NCBI GenBank assembly: GCA_964392915.1 | Contig: CAYMRS010000035.1 | Span: 1-27,016, forward strand | Direction of reading: 5' to 3' | Length of the DNA stretch: 27,016 nt | DNA from: JAAYUK01 sp964392915 | GTDB taxonomy: Bacteria > Nitrospirota > Thermodesulfovibrionia > Thermodesulfovibrionales > Dissulfurispiraceae | Part shown: piece by piece, positions 1 through 7,824 of the stretch | Numbering within the stretch: the stretch's first letter is position 1 | Layout of the letters: each line of letters starts with the position of its first letter | Translations under genes and position numbers: made by a program | Notes under the pieces: model-generated | Databases searched by the model: none | What the model saw: only the letters and a program-made list of their open reading frames with translations | What the model was told of the DNA's origin: nothing

Positions 1-1631
1 GTTCTCAATATCTCAATCGGCTGATCCGGCTTTGCGATCGGCGTGCCGATCAGCGCTTCTTCATCCGGACCGCGCTGTCCCTTGGCATCACGAGGAGACG
101 CATTGATGCCGCCCGGAACAACCATCTGGTAATTGGCAATCTTTTTGTCCTTGATCACAATCCAGTGGCAGAGGGCTCCGCGCGGAGCTTCATGATAGCC
201 ATAGCCTTTTGCCTCTGCGGGCCAGGTCGAAGGATCCCACTTTTCGGTATTCGCGATGCGGTAATCACCCTTCTTGATGTTTGCCGCCAGCTCCATGATG
301 TATTCGGGAAGTTTGTCGGCAATCAGTTTGGTTTCAATACCGCGCGCTGCTGTACGGCCGAGTGTCGAGAAAAGTGCGGTCGCCCCAACGCCAAGCTTTC
401 CGAGCACAAAATCGACGAGTCCTTTTATCTCCTTGTGTCCGGCAGCATAGCCGATTACCATGCGGGCCAGCGGACCGACTTCAACCGGGAGGCCGTCATA
501 CCGGATAGCCTTTACCCAACTGTATTTATTCTTGCCGCTTGTGTCGAGCTCCTTGTAAGTGGACTTCGGCCCGGTATAGTTCGGCGTTGTTTCGCCGTCA
601 TACGGATGCAGCGGTTTCTCATCGCCGCCTGCGTATTTATACCAAGCGCGGGAAACCTCTTCCGTTACCTTTTTATGGTCGACCGGTTCGATCTTCGAAA
701 GATTCTTGCCGCGGATGAAGCCAGCGGGCAACCATACATTGGTTGTATTCGGCAGGTTGTCCTTCTGGAATTCGCCGTAGGACAGGAAGTTTCCAACGCC
801 GCCGCCTATTGCCGCCCAATCCTTGTAGAAAGATGCAATGGCAAGCAGGTCAGGAATGTAAACCTTGTCGACAAAGTCCTTTGCGCGGCGCGCGTACTCA
901 AGCAGCTGGCCAATCGTGCCGGCATTAATCGCATTCTGGCTGTTCGGATCGATTGGGGTTGCCATGCCGCCGACGAGATACGTCTGGGGATGCGGGTTCT
1001 TCGCGCCGAGAATAGCCATCGATTTGATAAAGTCGCGCTGCCAGTCAAGCGCTTCCAGATAGTGCGCAACCGCCATGAGGTTCGCCTCGGGCGGAAGCTT
1101 GTAAGCCGGGTGTCCCCAGTAGCCGTTGGCAAAAATGCCGAGCTGGCCGCTGTCAACGAATGCTTTCAGTTTGCCGGCTACCGCCTTGAAATAGCTGGCG
1201 GACGCATTGTTCGGCCAGTCGGATATGGATGATGCCAGAGCTGCCGTCTTTGCCGGGTCTGCCTTCAGCGCGCTGACAATGTCTACCCAGTCAAGTGCAT
1301 GCAGATGATAGAAATGAATAACATGATCGTGAACTGCCTGAATCGCATTGATGATATTCCGGAGAATTCTCGCGTTGTCCGGGATAATGATGCCGAGCGC
1401 ATGTTCAACAGCTCTCACGGAGCTGGTGGAGTGTACGGTCGTTCAGACCCCGCAGAGACGCGCTACAAAGGTCCAAGCGTCACGAGGATCGCGGCCTTTC
1501 AGAATTGTTTCTATGCCGCGAAACATCGTACCCGCCGCCCAGGCATCGACGATCTTGCCGCCTTCGACCTGGGCCTCGATTCTCAGGTGACCTTCAATTC
1601 TGGTAACCGGGTCAACTACAAGTTTTGCCAT
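1..1631 (-). CDS. [NiFe] hydrogenase large subunit with in-frame TGA (probable selenoprotein), C-terminus beyond window
   Basis: Catalytic subunit that binds the Ni-Fe(CN)2CO centre and splits or forms H2. The ATG at 1631 has a GGAGG box 7-8 nt upstream. Residues 1-62 match the family N-terminus (VDPVTRIEGHL, then ARLCGV). Codon 63 is TGA (1445-1443), exactly where the second Cys of the nickel-binding RxCGxC motif belongs. Translation resumes in the same frame with TTVHSTSSVRAVEHAL, matching the canonical TxxHxxxSVRAVE, and continues open for about 480 codons. Later motifs include the VHDHVIHFYHLHALDWVD and KNPHPQTYLVGG blocks. The last visible residues, GTPIAKPDQPIEILR, lie just before the C-terminal DPCxxCxxH motif and maturation-protease site, which are outside the window. 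It follows the small-subunit gene by 68 bp. A mutation or sequencing error is the alternative to Sec, but a dead gene would rarely stay open and conserved this far. Confidence 0.9.
1409..1425 (-). promoter_or_regulatory. Candidate bacterial SECIS hairpin downstream of the hydrogenase TGA
   Basis: On the minus strand a perfect 6-bp stem, CAGCTC/GAGCTG, closes a 5-nt loop CGTGA. The loop begins 23 nt after the TGA codon and has G at its second position followed by T. Bacterial SECIS elements sit in the reading frame right after UGA, with the apical loop roughly 16-37 nt downstream and a G early in the loop (GGUCU in E. coli fdhF). The 3' arm uses an AGA arginine codon in SVRAVE. The structure is read by eye, with no folding energy computed. 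Confidence 0.6.
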
Positions 1632-1699
1632 TGTGCAACCTCCGCTCGTTTGTCTCTTTTTTTATTATTGTTTAAATCGGTTATCTCTTTTCAAACGTA

Positions 1700-2782
1700 C
1701 TATTCATGCCCTTCGTCATCGGTCTTGGAGACTTTGCCCCGCTTTGCGGCACGAATTACACCATGTGCAGCAACTGCAGCTGCTGTCCCAACCGCGATGC
1801 CGAGGCCAATCTTGTCTGCATTGGCCTGCCAGCCGACGCCGGGGAGTCCCTCAAGGCGTTTGTAGAACGGATACGCGGCATCCCAGTTGTTGGGGGTTGC
1901 GCAGGCGATGCACGGATGTCCTGCCTGGATCGGCCAGCTCGTTCCCTCATTCCAGCGAATGGTTGGACAGTTCTGGAAAGCCATTGGTCCCTTGCAGCCC
2001 ATTTCATAGAGACACCATCCGAGACGGTGCCCCATATCGCCCCATTGACGGACAAATTGACCCTGATCGAAATGCGGGCGGCGTTCACAGTTGTTGTGAA
2101 TCAGCTTGCCGAACGCAAAGAGCGGACGGCCAAGACTGTCAAGCGCCGGCAGCGATCCAAACGTAAGGAAGTGCACAATAACGGCGGTGAAGTTTTCAGG
2201 GTTCATCGGGCAGCCCGGAATATTCAGCACTGTTCCGCCGATAATATCCTGGATGCCGACACACTTGGTCGGGTTCGGCGCTGCCGCAGCGATGCCGCCA
2301 AAGCATGCACAGTTGCCGACCGCGATGTTTGCCATTGCGCCGGCAGCGACTTCCTTGCAGCTGTCAATCGCTTTATGCCCGCCAATAAAGCAGTAGACAC
2401 CACCGTCCAGCGTCGGAATAGCTCCTTCGTAGACTGCGATGTACTTGCCCTTCTTTTTAGTGAGAATGTCTTGCAGAGACTTCTCTGCAGCATGCCCCGA
2501 CGGCGCCATGATTGTCTCGTGGTATTCAAGAGAGACAATGTCGAGAATAACCTGGGCGATTGAGGGTTTGCTTGCCCTGAGCACCGACTCCGAATCCCCG
2601 GTACACTCCGAGTAATGAAGCCACACTACCGAGGGGCGCTCTTTTTTCTCCAGTGCCTCAGCAATCTGAGGAACCATTGATGATGAGAGCCCGAGTGTCG
2701 CAGCGGTAGCAGAGCAGAACTTCAGGAAGTCCCGCCTGGTAACGCCGCGGCTAAGAAGATGATGATAAATACTTCCAGCCAT
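1700..2782 (-). CDS. [NiFe] hydrogenase small subunit, Tat-exported, with Asp at a proximal-cluster position
   Basis: Electron-transfer subunit carrying three Fe-S clusters between the large subunit and a membrane partner. I chose the ATG at 2782 (360 aa) because AGGAGG lies 5 nt upstream; a GTG two codons earlier (2788) is possible. The N-terminus has a Tat motif (TRRDFLKF, residues 15-22) followed by a hydrophobic stretch. Proximal-cluster candidates are C60, C158 and C191, but the expected fourth Cys in ECTGCSE is Asp63 (ECTGDSE). An extra Cys160 follows C158. The distal cluster fits H229, C232, C257 and C263; the medial cluster fits C272, C291 and C294. Residues 325-345 are hydrophobic and end in basic residues, a typical C-terminal membrane anchor. 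It lies upstream of the large subunit in the same operon. No cytochrome b partner is visible; it may lie past the left edge. Confidence 0.95.
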   Translation of the reverse strand: MAGSIYHHLLSRGVTRRDFLKFCSATAATLGLSSSMVPQIAEALEKKERPSVVWLHYSECTGDSESVLRASKPSIAQVILDIVSLEYHETIMAPSGHAAEKSLQDILTKKKGKYIAVYEGAIPTLDGGVYCFIGGHKAIDSCKEVAAGAMANIAVGNCACFGGIAAAAPNPTKCVGIQDIIGGTVLNIPGCPMNPENFTAVIVHFLTFGSLPALDSLGRPLFAFGKLIHNNCERRPHFDQGQFVRQWGDMGHRLGWCLYEMGCKGPMAFQNCPTIRWNEGTSWPIQAGHPCIACATPNNWDAAYPFYKRLEGLPGVGWQANADKIGLGIAVGTAAAVAAHGVIRAAKRGKVSKTDDEGHE

Positions 2783-2819
2783 ACGCACCTCCTCGAGAAT
2801 ATTGCACGAATTAACATAG

Positions 2820-2848
2820 AGTCTAGACGAAAAACGTCATTAGGTCAA
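2820..2848 (-). promoter_or_regulatory. Putative sigma-70 promoter of the hydrogenase operon
   Basis: On the minus strand TTGACC (2848-2843) and TAGACT (2825-2820) are separated by 17 nt, about 40 nt upstream of the small-subunit start. This lies in the 144-bp AT-rich gap after hypF. I saw no sigma-54 type GG-N10-GC element. The match is by eye. Confidence 0.4.
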
Positions 2849-2926
2849 TACAGCAATCCATGAAATATTCTGATGAAGTTATAAGAAATACTAAACTGAC
2901 CTATAAATAGTTTTGGATCAAACAAG

Positions 2927-5242
2927 TTAGCGTTTCAGCCTGGTGCTCAGCACAGCGAGCTGCCCGAGCGACATGCAGGCGTCGTTGCACGGAAGCTGAG
3001 CATTGGTGAGAACCCGATATCCCGCATCTGACAAGACTCTCTCCAATTGTTCCGACAGATAGGCATTCTGGAAAACACCGCCGCTCAGGGCGACAATCCT
3101 GAGCCCTGTGTCCCGGGAGATGCCGGCCACCGATCTGAGAGTTGCGTCAATGACAGCATTATGCAAGCACAGAGCAATATGAGCCCGGCTCTTGCCGGCA
3201 GCAACATCCGCAACAACGGCGGACACCGCGTGGGAAAAATCCACGCGGTGAGGAACATCATCAGTTATCCCGACAGGATATTTGCACTCCGGAGAAAAAA
3301 CAGCCTCTTCAGGGAGACAACTTTCCAGCGCTATTGCCGCTTCGCCCTCGAAAGTATTGCTGTCGCAGACCCCCGCCAGCGCTGAAACAGCATCGAAATA
3401 CCGTCCTGCGCCGCAGGAGAGCGGGGAAAACTGTTCTGTCCGCGAAAGCTTCAGCATTTGCCGAAGTTTCTGCTCACCGTATTTTTCAATAAAGCCGACT
3501 GCTTGAAGTGCCGCCCAGAGTTCCGGCCTGTCGCCATGCAGTTTCTGCAGCAAACTGACCGCCAGGCGCCAGGGTTCGCGAATCGCCATTTCGCCGCCCG
3601 GCAGCGGAAAATAGTCAAAATGTGCACGCCGCTCAAAACCATCAAGCCGGCATACCAGGAACTCGCCGCCCCAGATAGTCCCGTCAGCGCCGTATCCGGT
3701 GCCGTCCAGCGCCACCCCGATGACCGGTTCTGCGATCTGATGCTCAGCCATGACCGCTGCAATGTGTGCGTGATGGTGCTGAACGGAATGGCATTTCAGT
3801 TTCTGCTCTTCACACTGCCGCAGCGACCACTGTGTAGCCAGGTAGCCGGGATGGAGATCATGGGCAACCGCTTCCGGATGCGCTCGATATACCTGCTGCA
3901 GGTTGCCGAGCGTCTCCTCAAAGAATCGCAGGGTTTCGTAATTTTCCATATCGCCGATATGCTGGCTGACGATAGCGTAACGCCCTTTTGAAATAGCAAA
4001 GGTGTTCTTGACTTCCGCGCCGGTAGCCAGAAGGTCGGGAACCTCAGTGCCGAGATCTATTGCTTCCGGGGCATACCCGCGAGCCCTACGTATAAAACGG
4101 AGCTTTCCATTGACAACCCGCACGACCGAATCGTCCACCCGCATGAAGATATCGCGGTTATGCATAAGGAAGGCGTCGGCAATTCCGGAGAGGCGCTCCC
4201 GCGCCTCATCATTGCCGATGGCAATCGGTTCCTCAGCGAGGTTCGCGCTTGTCATCACAAGCACCGGGAATTCGCCCAATGTGCCGTAACCCGAGGCAAA
4301 GATCAGGTAATGAATCGGCGTATACGGAAGCATGAACCCGAGGGTGTTGTTGTTCGGGGCCAAAGCCGGCGGCAGGTCACTCTCCCTGCGTCTTCTGAGC
4401 AGCACGATTGGCCGCCTGCGATCCGACAGCAGCACTGCCTCCTCGTCAGATACAAAGCAATGCCGACGGATGACTTCAAGGGTTCCGGCCATGAGCCCGA
4501 AGGGCTTGTTTTTCCGACGTTTTCTTTTTCGTAGCTCCTCAACTGCTACTGGGTTCGATGCATCACAGCACAGATGGAAACCTCCCAGACCTTTCACCCC
4601 AACGATTCCTCCGCTCCGGATGACCGCTTTCGCTGAAGCAATCGGATCCTCCCCGGATACGCTGAAAAAGTCATCATTGCTCAACTCGAAGGACACCTGA
4701 GGTCCGCAGACCGGACAGGCATTGGGCTGTGCATGGAAGCGCCTGTTCAGCGGATCATGATACTCCGAGGAACAAGTCTCGCACAGCCGGAAATCGGACA
4801 TGGTGGTATTCGGCCTGTCATAGGGAACTTTCCTGGTGATGGTATATCGGGGGCCGCAATTGGTGCAGTTTATGAAGGGATAGTGATAACGCCGATCTGC
4901 CGGATCAAACATCTCGCGCAGGCAGTCCGCGCAGACGGCGACATCAGGCGAAATGTGGGTGAAGCTCCCATCATCAACACTCTTTGCGATAACGAATACT
5001 GAATCACCGCTCACAGGCATTTCCTGAACGGCGATGCTGTTTATTTTCGCAAGCGGCGGATACTCTGTCTTGACCGCAGCCACAAATGCCTCCGCTCCGT
5101 CTCCCTCAGCCTCGATAATGACACCCCGGGAGGTATTGGTAACGAAGCCGCTGATGCCATAGCGCCGCGCGAGCGTATAGATAAAGGGTCGGAAACCTAC
5201 CCCCTGTACTATGCCAGTTATTTCGATGTGCAGTCTTTTCAT
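2927..5242 (-). CDS. hypF: Carbamoyltransferase HypF, hydrogenase maturation
   Basis: HypF makes thiocarbamate on HypE from carbamoyl phosphate and ATP, the source of the cyanide ligands of the Ni-Fe centre. Domains in order: an acylphosphatase domain (GIVQGVGFRPF, catalytic R18), two zinc-finger-like Cys pairs (CADC...CTNC and CETC...CPVC), a YrdC-like domain (KGLGGFHLCCDA, later VMTSANLAEEPI), and a C-terminal Kae1-like domain (VQHHHAHIAAVMAEH, then GVALDGTGYGADG). I chose ATG 5242 (771 aa) because the acylphosphatase domain begins there; a TTG 16 codons upstream (5290) keeps the frame but adds an unlikely leader. No clear Shine-Dalgarno precedes ATG 5242. The gene sits just upstream of the structural genes it serves. 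hypA-E are not in the window. Confidence 0.96.
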   Translation of the reverse strand: MKRLHIEITGIVQGVGFRPFIYTLARRYGISGFVTNTSRGVIIEAEGDGAEAFVAAVKTEYPPLAKINSIAVQEMPVSGDSVFVIAKSVDDGSFTHISPDVAVCADCLREMFDPADRRYHYPFINCTNCGPRYTITRKVPYDRPNTTMSDFRLCETCSSEYHDPLNRRFHAQPNACPVCGPQVSFELSNDDFFSVSGEDPIASAKAVIRSGGIVGVKGLGGFHLCCDASNPVAVEELRKRKRRKNKPFGLMAGTLEVIRRHCFVSDEEAVLLSDRRRPIVLLRRRRESDLPPALAPNNNTLGFMLPYTPIHYLIFASGYGTLGEFPVLVMTSANLAEEPIAIGNDEARERLSGIADAFLMHNRDIFMRVDDSVVRVVNGKLRFIRRARGYAPEAIDLGTEVPDLLATGAEVKNTFAISKGRYAIVSQHIGDMENYETLRFFEETLGNLQQVYRAHPEAVAHDLHPGYLATQWSLRQCEEQKLKCHSVQHHHAHIAAVMAEHQIAEPVIGVALDGTGYGADGTIWGGEFLVCRLDGFERRAHFDYFPLPGGEMAIREPWRLAVSLLQKLHGDRPELWAALQAVGFIEKYGEQKLRQMLKLSRTEQFSPLSCGAGRYFDAVSALAGVCDSNTFEGEAAIALESCLPEEAVFSPECKYPVGITDDVPHRVDFSHAVSAVVADVAAGKSRAHIALCLHNAVIDATLRSVAGISRDTGLRIVALSGGVFQNAYLSEQLERVLSDAGYRVLTNAQLPCNDACMSLGQLAVLSTRLKR

Positions 5243-5252
5243 ACGCAGTTTA

Positions 5253-5271
5253 AGGATACAAAAAGCATCCT
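5253..5271 (-). promoter_or_regulatory. Small hairpin directly upstream of hypF
   Basis: On the minus strand AGGATGC, a five-T loop and GTATCCT pair over 7 bp with one G-T wobble. The hairpin ends 10 nt before the hypF ATG, in the place a Shine-Dalgarno would normally occupy. It may influence hypF translation, but this is inference only. Confidence 0.25.
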
Positions 5272-5334
5272 GCACTGCTCGCATGCACAAATTCCGGTAT
5301 TGTTTTGTTTTTTGGGTTTTTGATGCGCATTTTT

Positions 5335-5991
5335 TTAACTTTCACTGACCCGTTTTACATAGATTTCGCCGGCCAGTTCGGGATCAACGGCAATCGTTGT
5401 CTCGTCGATCTGAAGCACAACCGACGGCTTCTTCTGTATCAGCTTGATGATTGAACCGGGAATTATGCCGATAGAACTCAGACGTCCGATGCGAGCGGCG
5501 TCCGCCTGGGTAATAAAAACAATCTTGCACCGTTTTCCGACCTCAAATTCCGTCAGTCTTGTGACAACAGGCTGGACATCTACCCGGTATTTCTTGCAGC
5601 ACTCACCACGGGGAATCGGCTTGTTGTGCGGGCAGGTGGTCGGATGACCGAGAAACGTGCAGATACTGTCGGTAAGCGCTTCGCTCAGGATATGTTCCGT
5701 TTTGCAGGCACCTCCTTCAACCTCATCCATCGTGAGATCGAACACATCAAAAAAGAGCCGCTCAGAAAGACGATGCCGCCGAATCAGGCCTTGGGCTGAT
5801 GCAAGTCCGGTTCCCGTCATACGCACCGTGTCGCCATCGATGGCAACAAAGCCTTGGGCTAGCATGGTTTGCAGCAGTTCTTCCACATGGTCATCATCGG
5901 AACTGAGGCGAAATCGTTTTACATCATGATACCCCTCTTCATCCAGAACCCAGAGCAGTTCCAGTGCTTCATCTATCCGTTCTCTCTCCAT
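5335..5991 (-). CDS. DtxR/MntR-family metal-dependent regulator with C-terminal FeoA (SH3-like) domain
   Basis: Probable metal-sensing transcriptional repressor. ATG 5991 (218 aa) is preceded by AAGGAGA with 7-nt spacing; an upstream TTG (6012) is less likely. The N-terminal half is a winged helix (residues about 1-65). A dimerisation and metal-binding region follows, with RRHRLSERLFFDVF, the EHILSEALTD segment and the family signature CPHNKPIP. Extra Cys residues (GGACK, TFLGHPTTC, GECCKK) may add metal ligands. The last 75 residues form a FeoA/SH3-like domain (LSSIGIIPGSIIKLIQKKPSVVLQI). It lies between rnhB and hypF on the same strand, so nickel- or iron-responsive control of the hydrogenase genes is plausible but inferred. 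Whether it senses Mn, Fe or Ni cannot be told. Confidence 0.88.
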   Translation of the reverse strand: MERERIDEALELLWVLDEEGYHDVKRFRLSSDDDHVEELLQTMLAQGFVAIDGDTVRMTGTGLASAQGLIRRHRLSERLFFDVFDLTMDEVEGGACKTEHILSEALTDSICTFLGHPTTCPHNKPIPRGECCKKYRVDVQPVVTRLTEFEVGKRCKIVFITQADAARIGRLSSIGIIPGSIIKLIQKKPSVVLQIDETTIAVDPELAGEIYVKRVSES

Positions 5992-6028
5992 ACAAATTTC
6001 TCCTTTCAGCAAGGCAGAACCGTAAGCA

Positions 6029-6039
6029 TAAGCGGCTTA
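6029..6039. promoter_or_regulatory. Palindrome upstream of the DtxR-family gene, possible operator
   Basis: TAAGC-G-GCTTA is a perfect 5-1-5 palindrome, with GCA and TGC further out at slightly unequal distance. It lies 38 nt upstream of the regulator start and just past a possible promoter. Its size suits a DtxR/MntR dimer, so autoregulation is a reasonable guess. Confidence 0.3.
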
Positions 6040-6050
6040 GATGCACTGTA

Positions 6051-6079
6051 TTCTTACCGGTCGCACCCCGATTATGCAA
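6051..6079 (-). promoter_or_regulatory. Possible promoter for the DtxR-family gene
   Basis: On the minus strand TTGCAT (6079-6074) and TAAGAA (6056-6051) are 17 nt apart. The -35 box overlaps the last codons of rnhB. The match is moderate. A local promoter would make sense because a terminator precedes it inside rnhB. Confidence 0.28.
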
Positions 6080-6686
6080 ACGGCAACGGCACCGTCTTCA
6101 CCTTGTCAAAGCTCATCCGATGAATCGGGCATGGCCCATATTTCTGAATGCAGATGATATGCTCGCGCGTTGCATAGCCCTTGTGTCGATCAAAACCATA
6201 GTGCGGATACTGTTCATGATACTGCAGCATAAGACGATCGCGGGTAACCTTCGCAATGATTGATGCCGCCGCGATTGCCGCGCTCGTGGCATCGCCCTTG
6301 ATGATAGGTCTCTGCTGGATAGCAAGGTGCGGCAACCTGACCGCATCAAGCAGAACGAGATCAGGCATTCTGCCAAGCTGGGCGAGCGCCTTCATCATGG
6401 CAGCGCGCGTTGCCCGCAGAATATCGGTCCGGTCTATCTCCGCAACTTCAACCATTCCGAGGCCGAAGCATTCGGCGTTTCGGACGATCTCCCCATACAG
6501 ACGTTCACGCTCACGCTCCGGAACCTTCTTGGAATCGTTGACGCCGCCTATCCTCAGCCCGGCAGGCAGCATTACAGCAGCAGCGACAACAGGACCGGCC
6601 AGCGGGCCCCGGCCGGCCTCGTCGAGCCCGGCGATAAAAAAAAAGCCCTGCTCTCGCAGGGCTTCGTCATACGCAAAAATATCCAT
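6072..6686 (-). CDS. rnhB: Ribonuclease HII
   Basis: Cleaves the RNA strand of RNA-DNA hybrids and removes misincorporated ribonucleotides. It is 204 aa, normal for the family. The two-metal active site is complete: D22 and E23 in GLDEAGRGPLAGPV, D114 in LVLLDAV, and D132 in KGDATSAAIAAASIIAKVTRD. The C-terminal HYGFDRHKGYAT block is also standard. The start lies 12 nt after the rplS stop, so it is translationally linked to the ribosomal operon. Unusually, codons 8-17 encode a perfect intrinsic terminator (see 6636-6662). Confidence 0.97.
   Translation of the reverse strand: MDIFAYDEALREQGFFFIAGLDEAGRGPLAGPVVAAAVMLPAGLRIGGVNDSKKVPERERERLYGEIVRNAECFGLGMVEVAEIDRTDILRATRAAMMKALAQLGRMPDLVLLDAVRLPHLAIQQRPIIKGDATSAAIAAASIIAKVTRDRLMLQYHEQYPHYGFDRHKGYATREHIICIQKYGPCPIHRMSFDKVKTVPLPFA
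6636..6662 (-). terminator. Intrinsic terminator embedded in the 5' end of rnhB
   Basis: On the minus strand GCCCTGC-GAGA-GCAGGGC is followed directly by nine T. That is a perfect 7-bp GC-rich stem with a stable GNRA-type tetraloop and a full U tract. It encodes residues ALREQGFFF of RNase HII. It lies 37-63 nt after the rplS stop, where the ribosomal operon terminator would be expected. Confidence 0.75.
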
Positions 6687-6698
6687 TCTGCACGATGG

Positions 6699-7061
6699 CT
6701 AAACTTTTACCTTCTTTACCTCGCGGGCTTTCTCCTTCACCTTAGCGGCCTTGCCTTTCTTGTCTCTCAGATAATAAAGCTTCGCACGACGCACATCTCC
6801 GCGTTTCACAACCTTAATCTGATCGATGGACGGCGAATGTACCGGAAAAATTCTCTCGACCCCTATGCCAAAGGAAATCTTTCTGACGATAAAGGTTTCC
6901 CTTGAGCCGCTTCCCTTGCGGGCAATGACCACACCTTCATACGGCTGCAGGCGCTCTTTATCGCCTTCGACCACTTTGACAAACACGCGAACGGTATCGC
7001 CGATCGCAAAATCAACAACCTCTTTCTTCTGACGCTCTTCAATAGCCTTTATAAGACTCAT
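6699..7061 (-). CDS. rplS: 50S ribosomal protein L19
   Basis: Large-subunit ribosomal protein at the 30S-50S interface. ATG 7061 (120 aa) has GGAGG at good spacing and gives the standard N-terminus MSLIKAIEERQ. Family blocks are FAIGDTVRVFVKVVEG, QPYEGVVIARKG, SFGIGVERIFPVHSP, and GDVRRAKLYYLRDKKGKAAK. A lysine-rich tail (KVKEKAREVKKVKV) follows. Its start overlaps the end of trmD by 23 bp, implying translational coupling. Confidence 0.97.
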   Translation of the reverse strand: MSLIKAIEERQKKEVVDFAIGDTVRVFVKVVEGDKERLQPYEGVVIARKGSGSRETFIVRKISFGIGVERIFPVHSPSIDQIKVVKRGDVRRAKLYYLRDKKGKAAKVKEKAREVKKVKV

Positions 7062-7824
7062 CGGTATCCTCCCCGGATGCTTTCGTTCTATCAGAGCAAA
7101 GCTCCCGTAAAAAACGCTTATCCTCAACTGTTAAATCTGCATTTTTGAGCAGGTCCGGCCTGCGCTCCAGTGTCCTGCGAAGCGCTTCGCGCCGCCGCCA
7201 CTGTGCGATTTCCCGATGGTTTCCGGACAGAAGCACATCAGGCACCGTATGGCCCAGAAACTCAGGCGGCCTCGTATAATGGGGATAATCAAGAATCCCC
7301 GATGTAAACGACTCCTGCTTTGCAGAATTCGCGTCGCCAAGGACTCCGGGTATGAGCCGGGCGACGCTGTCTATTATAACCAATGCGGCAAGCTCTCCAC
7401 CAGTCAGCACGAAATCGCCGACAGAAAGCTCTTCGTCAACGAGAATCTCACGAGCCCGCTCGTCAATTCCTTCATACCTGCCGCAGATAAGCACAATTCT
7501 TCGCTCGTCCGCGGCGAACCGCTCCGCTGTTTGCTGCGTGTACGTCATTCCCTGCGGCGTCAGAAGGATGATGAGTCTCGGAGTTCCGTCACGGCGAAGC
7601 AGATTGAGCGCCTCACAAAGCGGCTCTACCTTCATCACCATTCCGGACCCGCCGCCATAGGGATAGTCATCGGTAGTCCGGTGGCGATCTTTTGTAAAGT
7701 CACGCAGATGATGAACCCCGACATCGAGCAGGTCACCCTGTATTGCCCGTTTGACGATGCTCTCCCCGAGATAGGCGCGAACCATCTCGGGAAATATCGT
7801 TACCACATCAAACCCGCGTGCCAT
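7039..7824 (-). CDS. trmD: tRNA (guanine-N1-)-methyltransferase TrmD
   Basis: Methylates G37 of tRNAs reading CNN codons, using SAM, and so prevents +1 frameshifting. It is 261 aa with the SPOUT trefoil-knot signatures: LTPQGMTYTQ, LICGRYEGIDERA, SVGDFVLTGGELAALVIIDS and the catalytic-Asp region of the C-terminal domain. SGILDYPHYTRP and VLLSGNHREIAQWRR are diagnostic for TrmD. The start ATG 7824 follows the khpA stop by 68 bp. rimM, which usually precedes trmD, is absent. Confidence 0.97.
   Translation of the reverse strand: MARGFDVVTIFPEMVRAYLGESIVKRAIQGDLLDVGVHHLRDFTKDRHRTTDDYPYGGGSGMVMKVEPLCEALNLLRRDGTPRLIILLTPQGMTYTQQTAERFAADERRIVLICGRYEGIDERAREILVDEELSVGDFVLTGGELAALVIIDSVARLIPGVLGDANSAKQESFTSGILDYPHYTRPPEFLGHTVPDVLLSGNHREIAQWRRREALRRTLERRPDLLKNADLTVEDKRFLRELCSDRTKASGEDTDESYKGY

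Noticed and set aside
165..1232. Long plus-strand open frame of 355 codons
   Set aside because: It is antisense to the hydrogenase large subunit, which has clear family motifs over the whole stretch. Its translation shows no recognisable domain.
1443..1631. A separate 62-aa hydrogenase fragment gene
   Set aside because: The stop is the TGA in the CxxC motif and homology continues in the same frame, so it is one gene and not a fragment.
1706..2563. 285-codon plus-strand open frame
   Set aside because: Shadow of the hydrogenase small subunit on the other strand.
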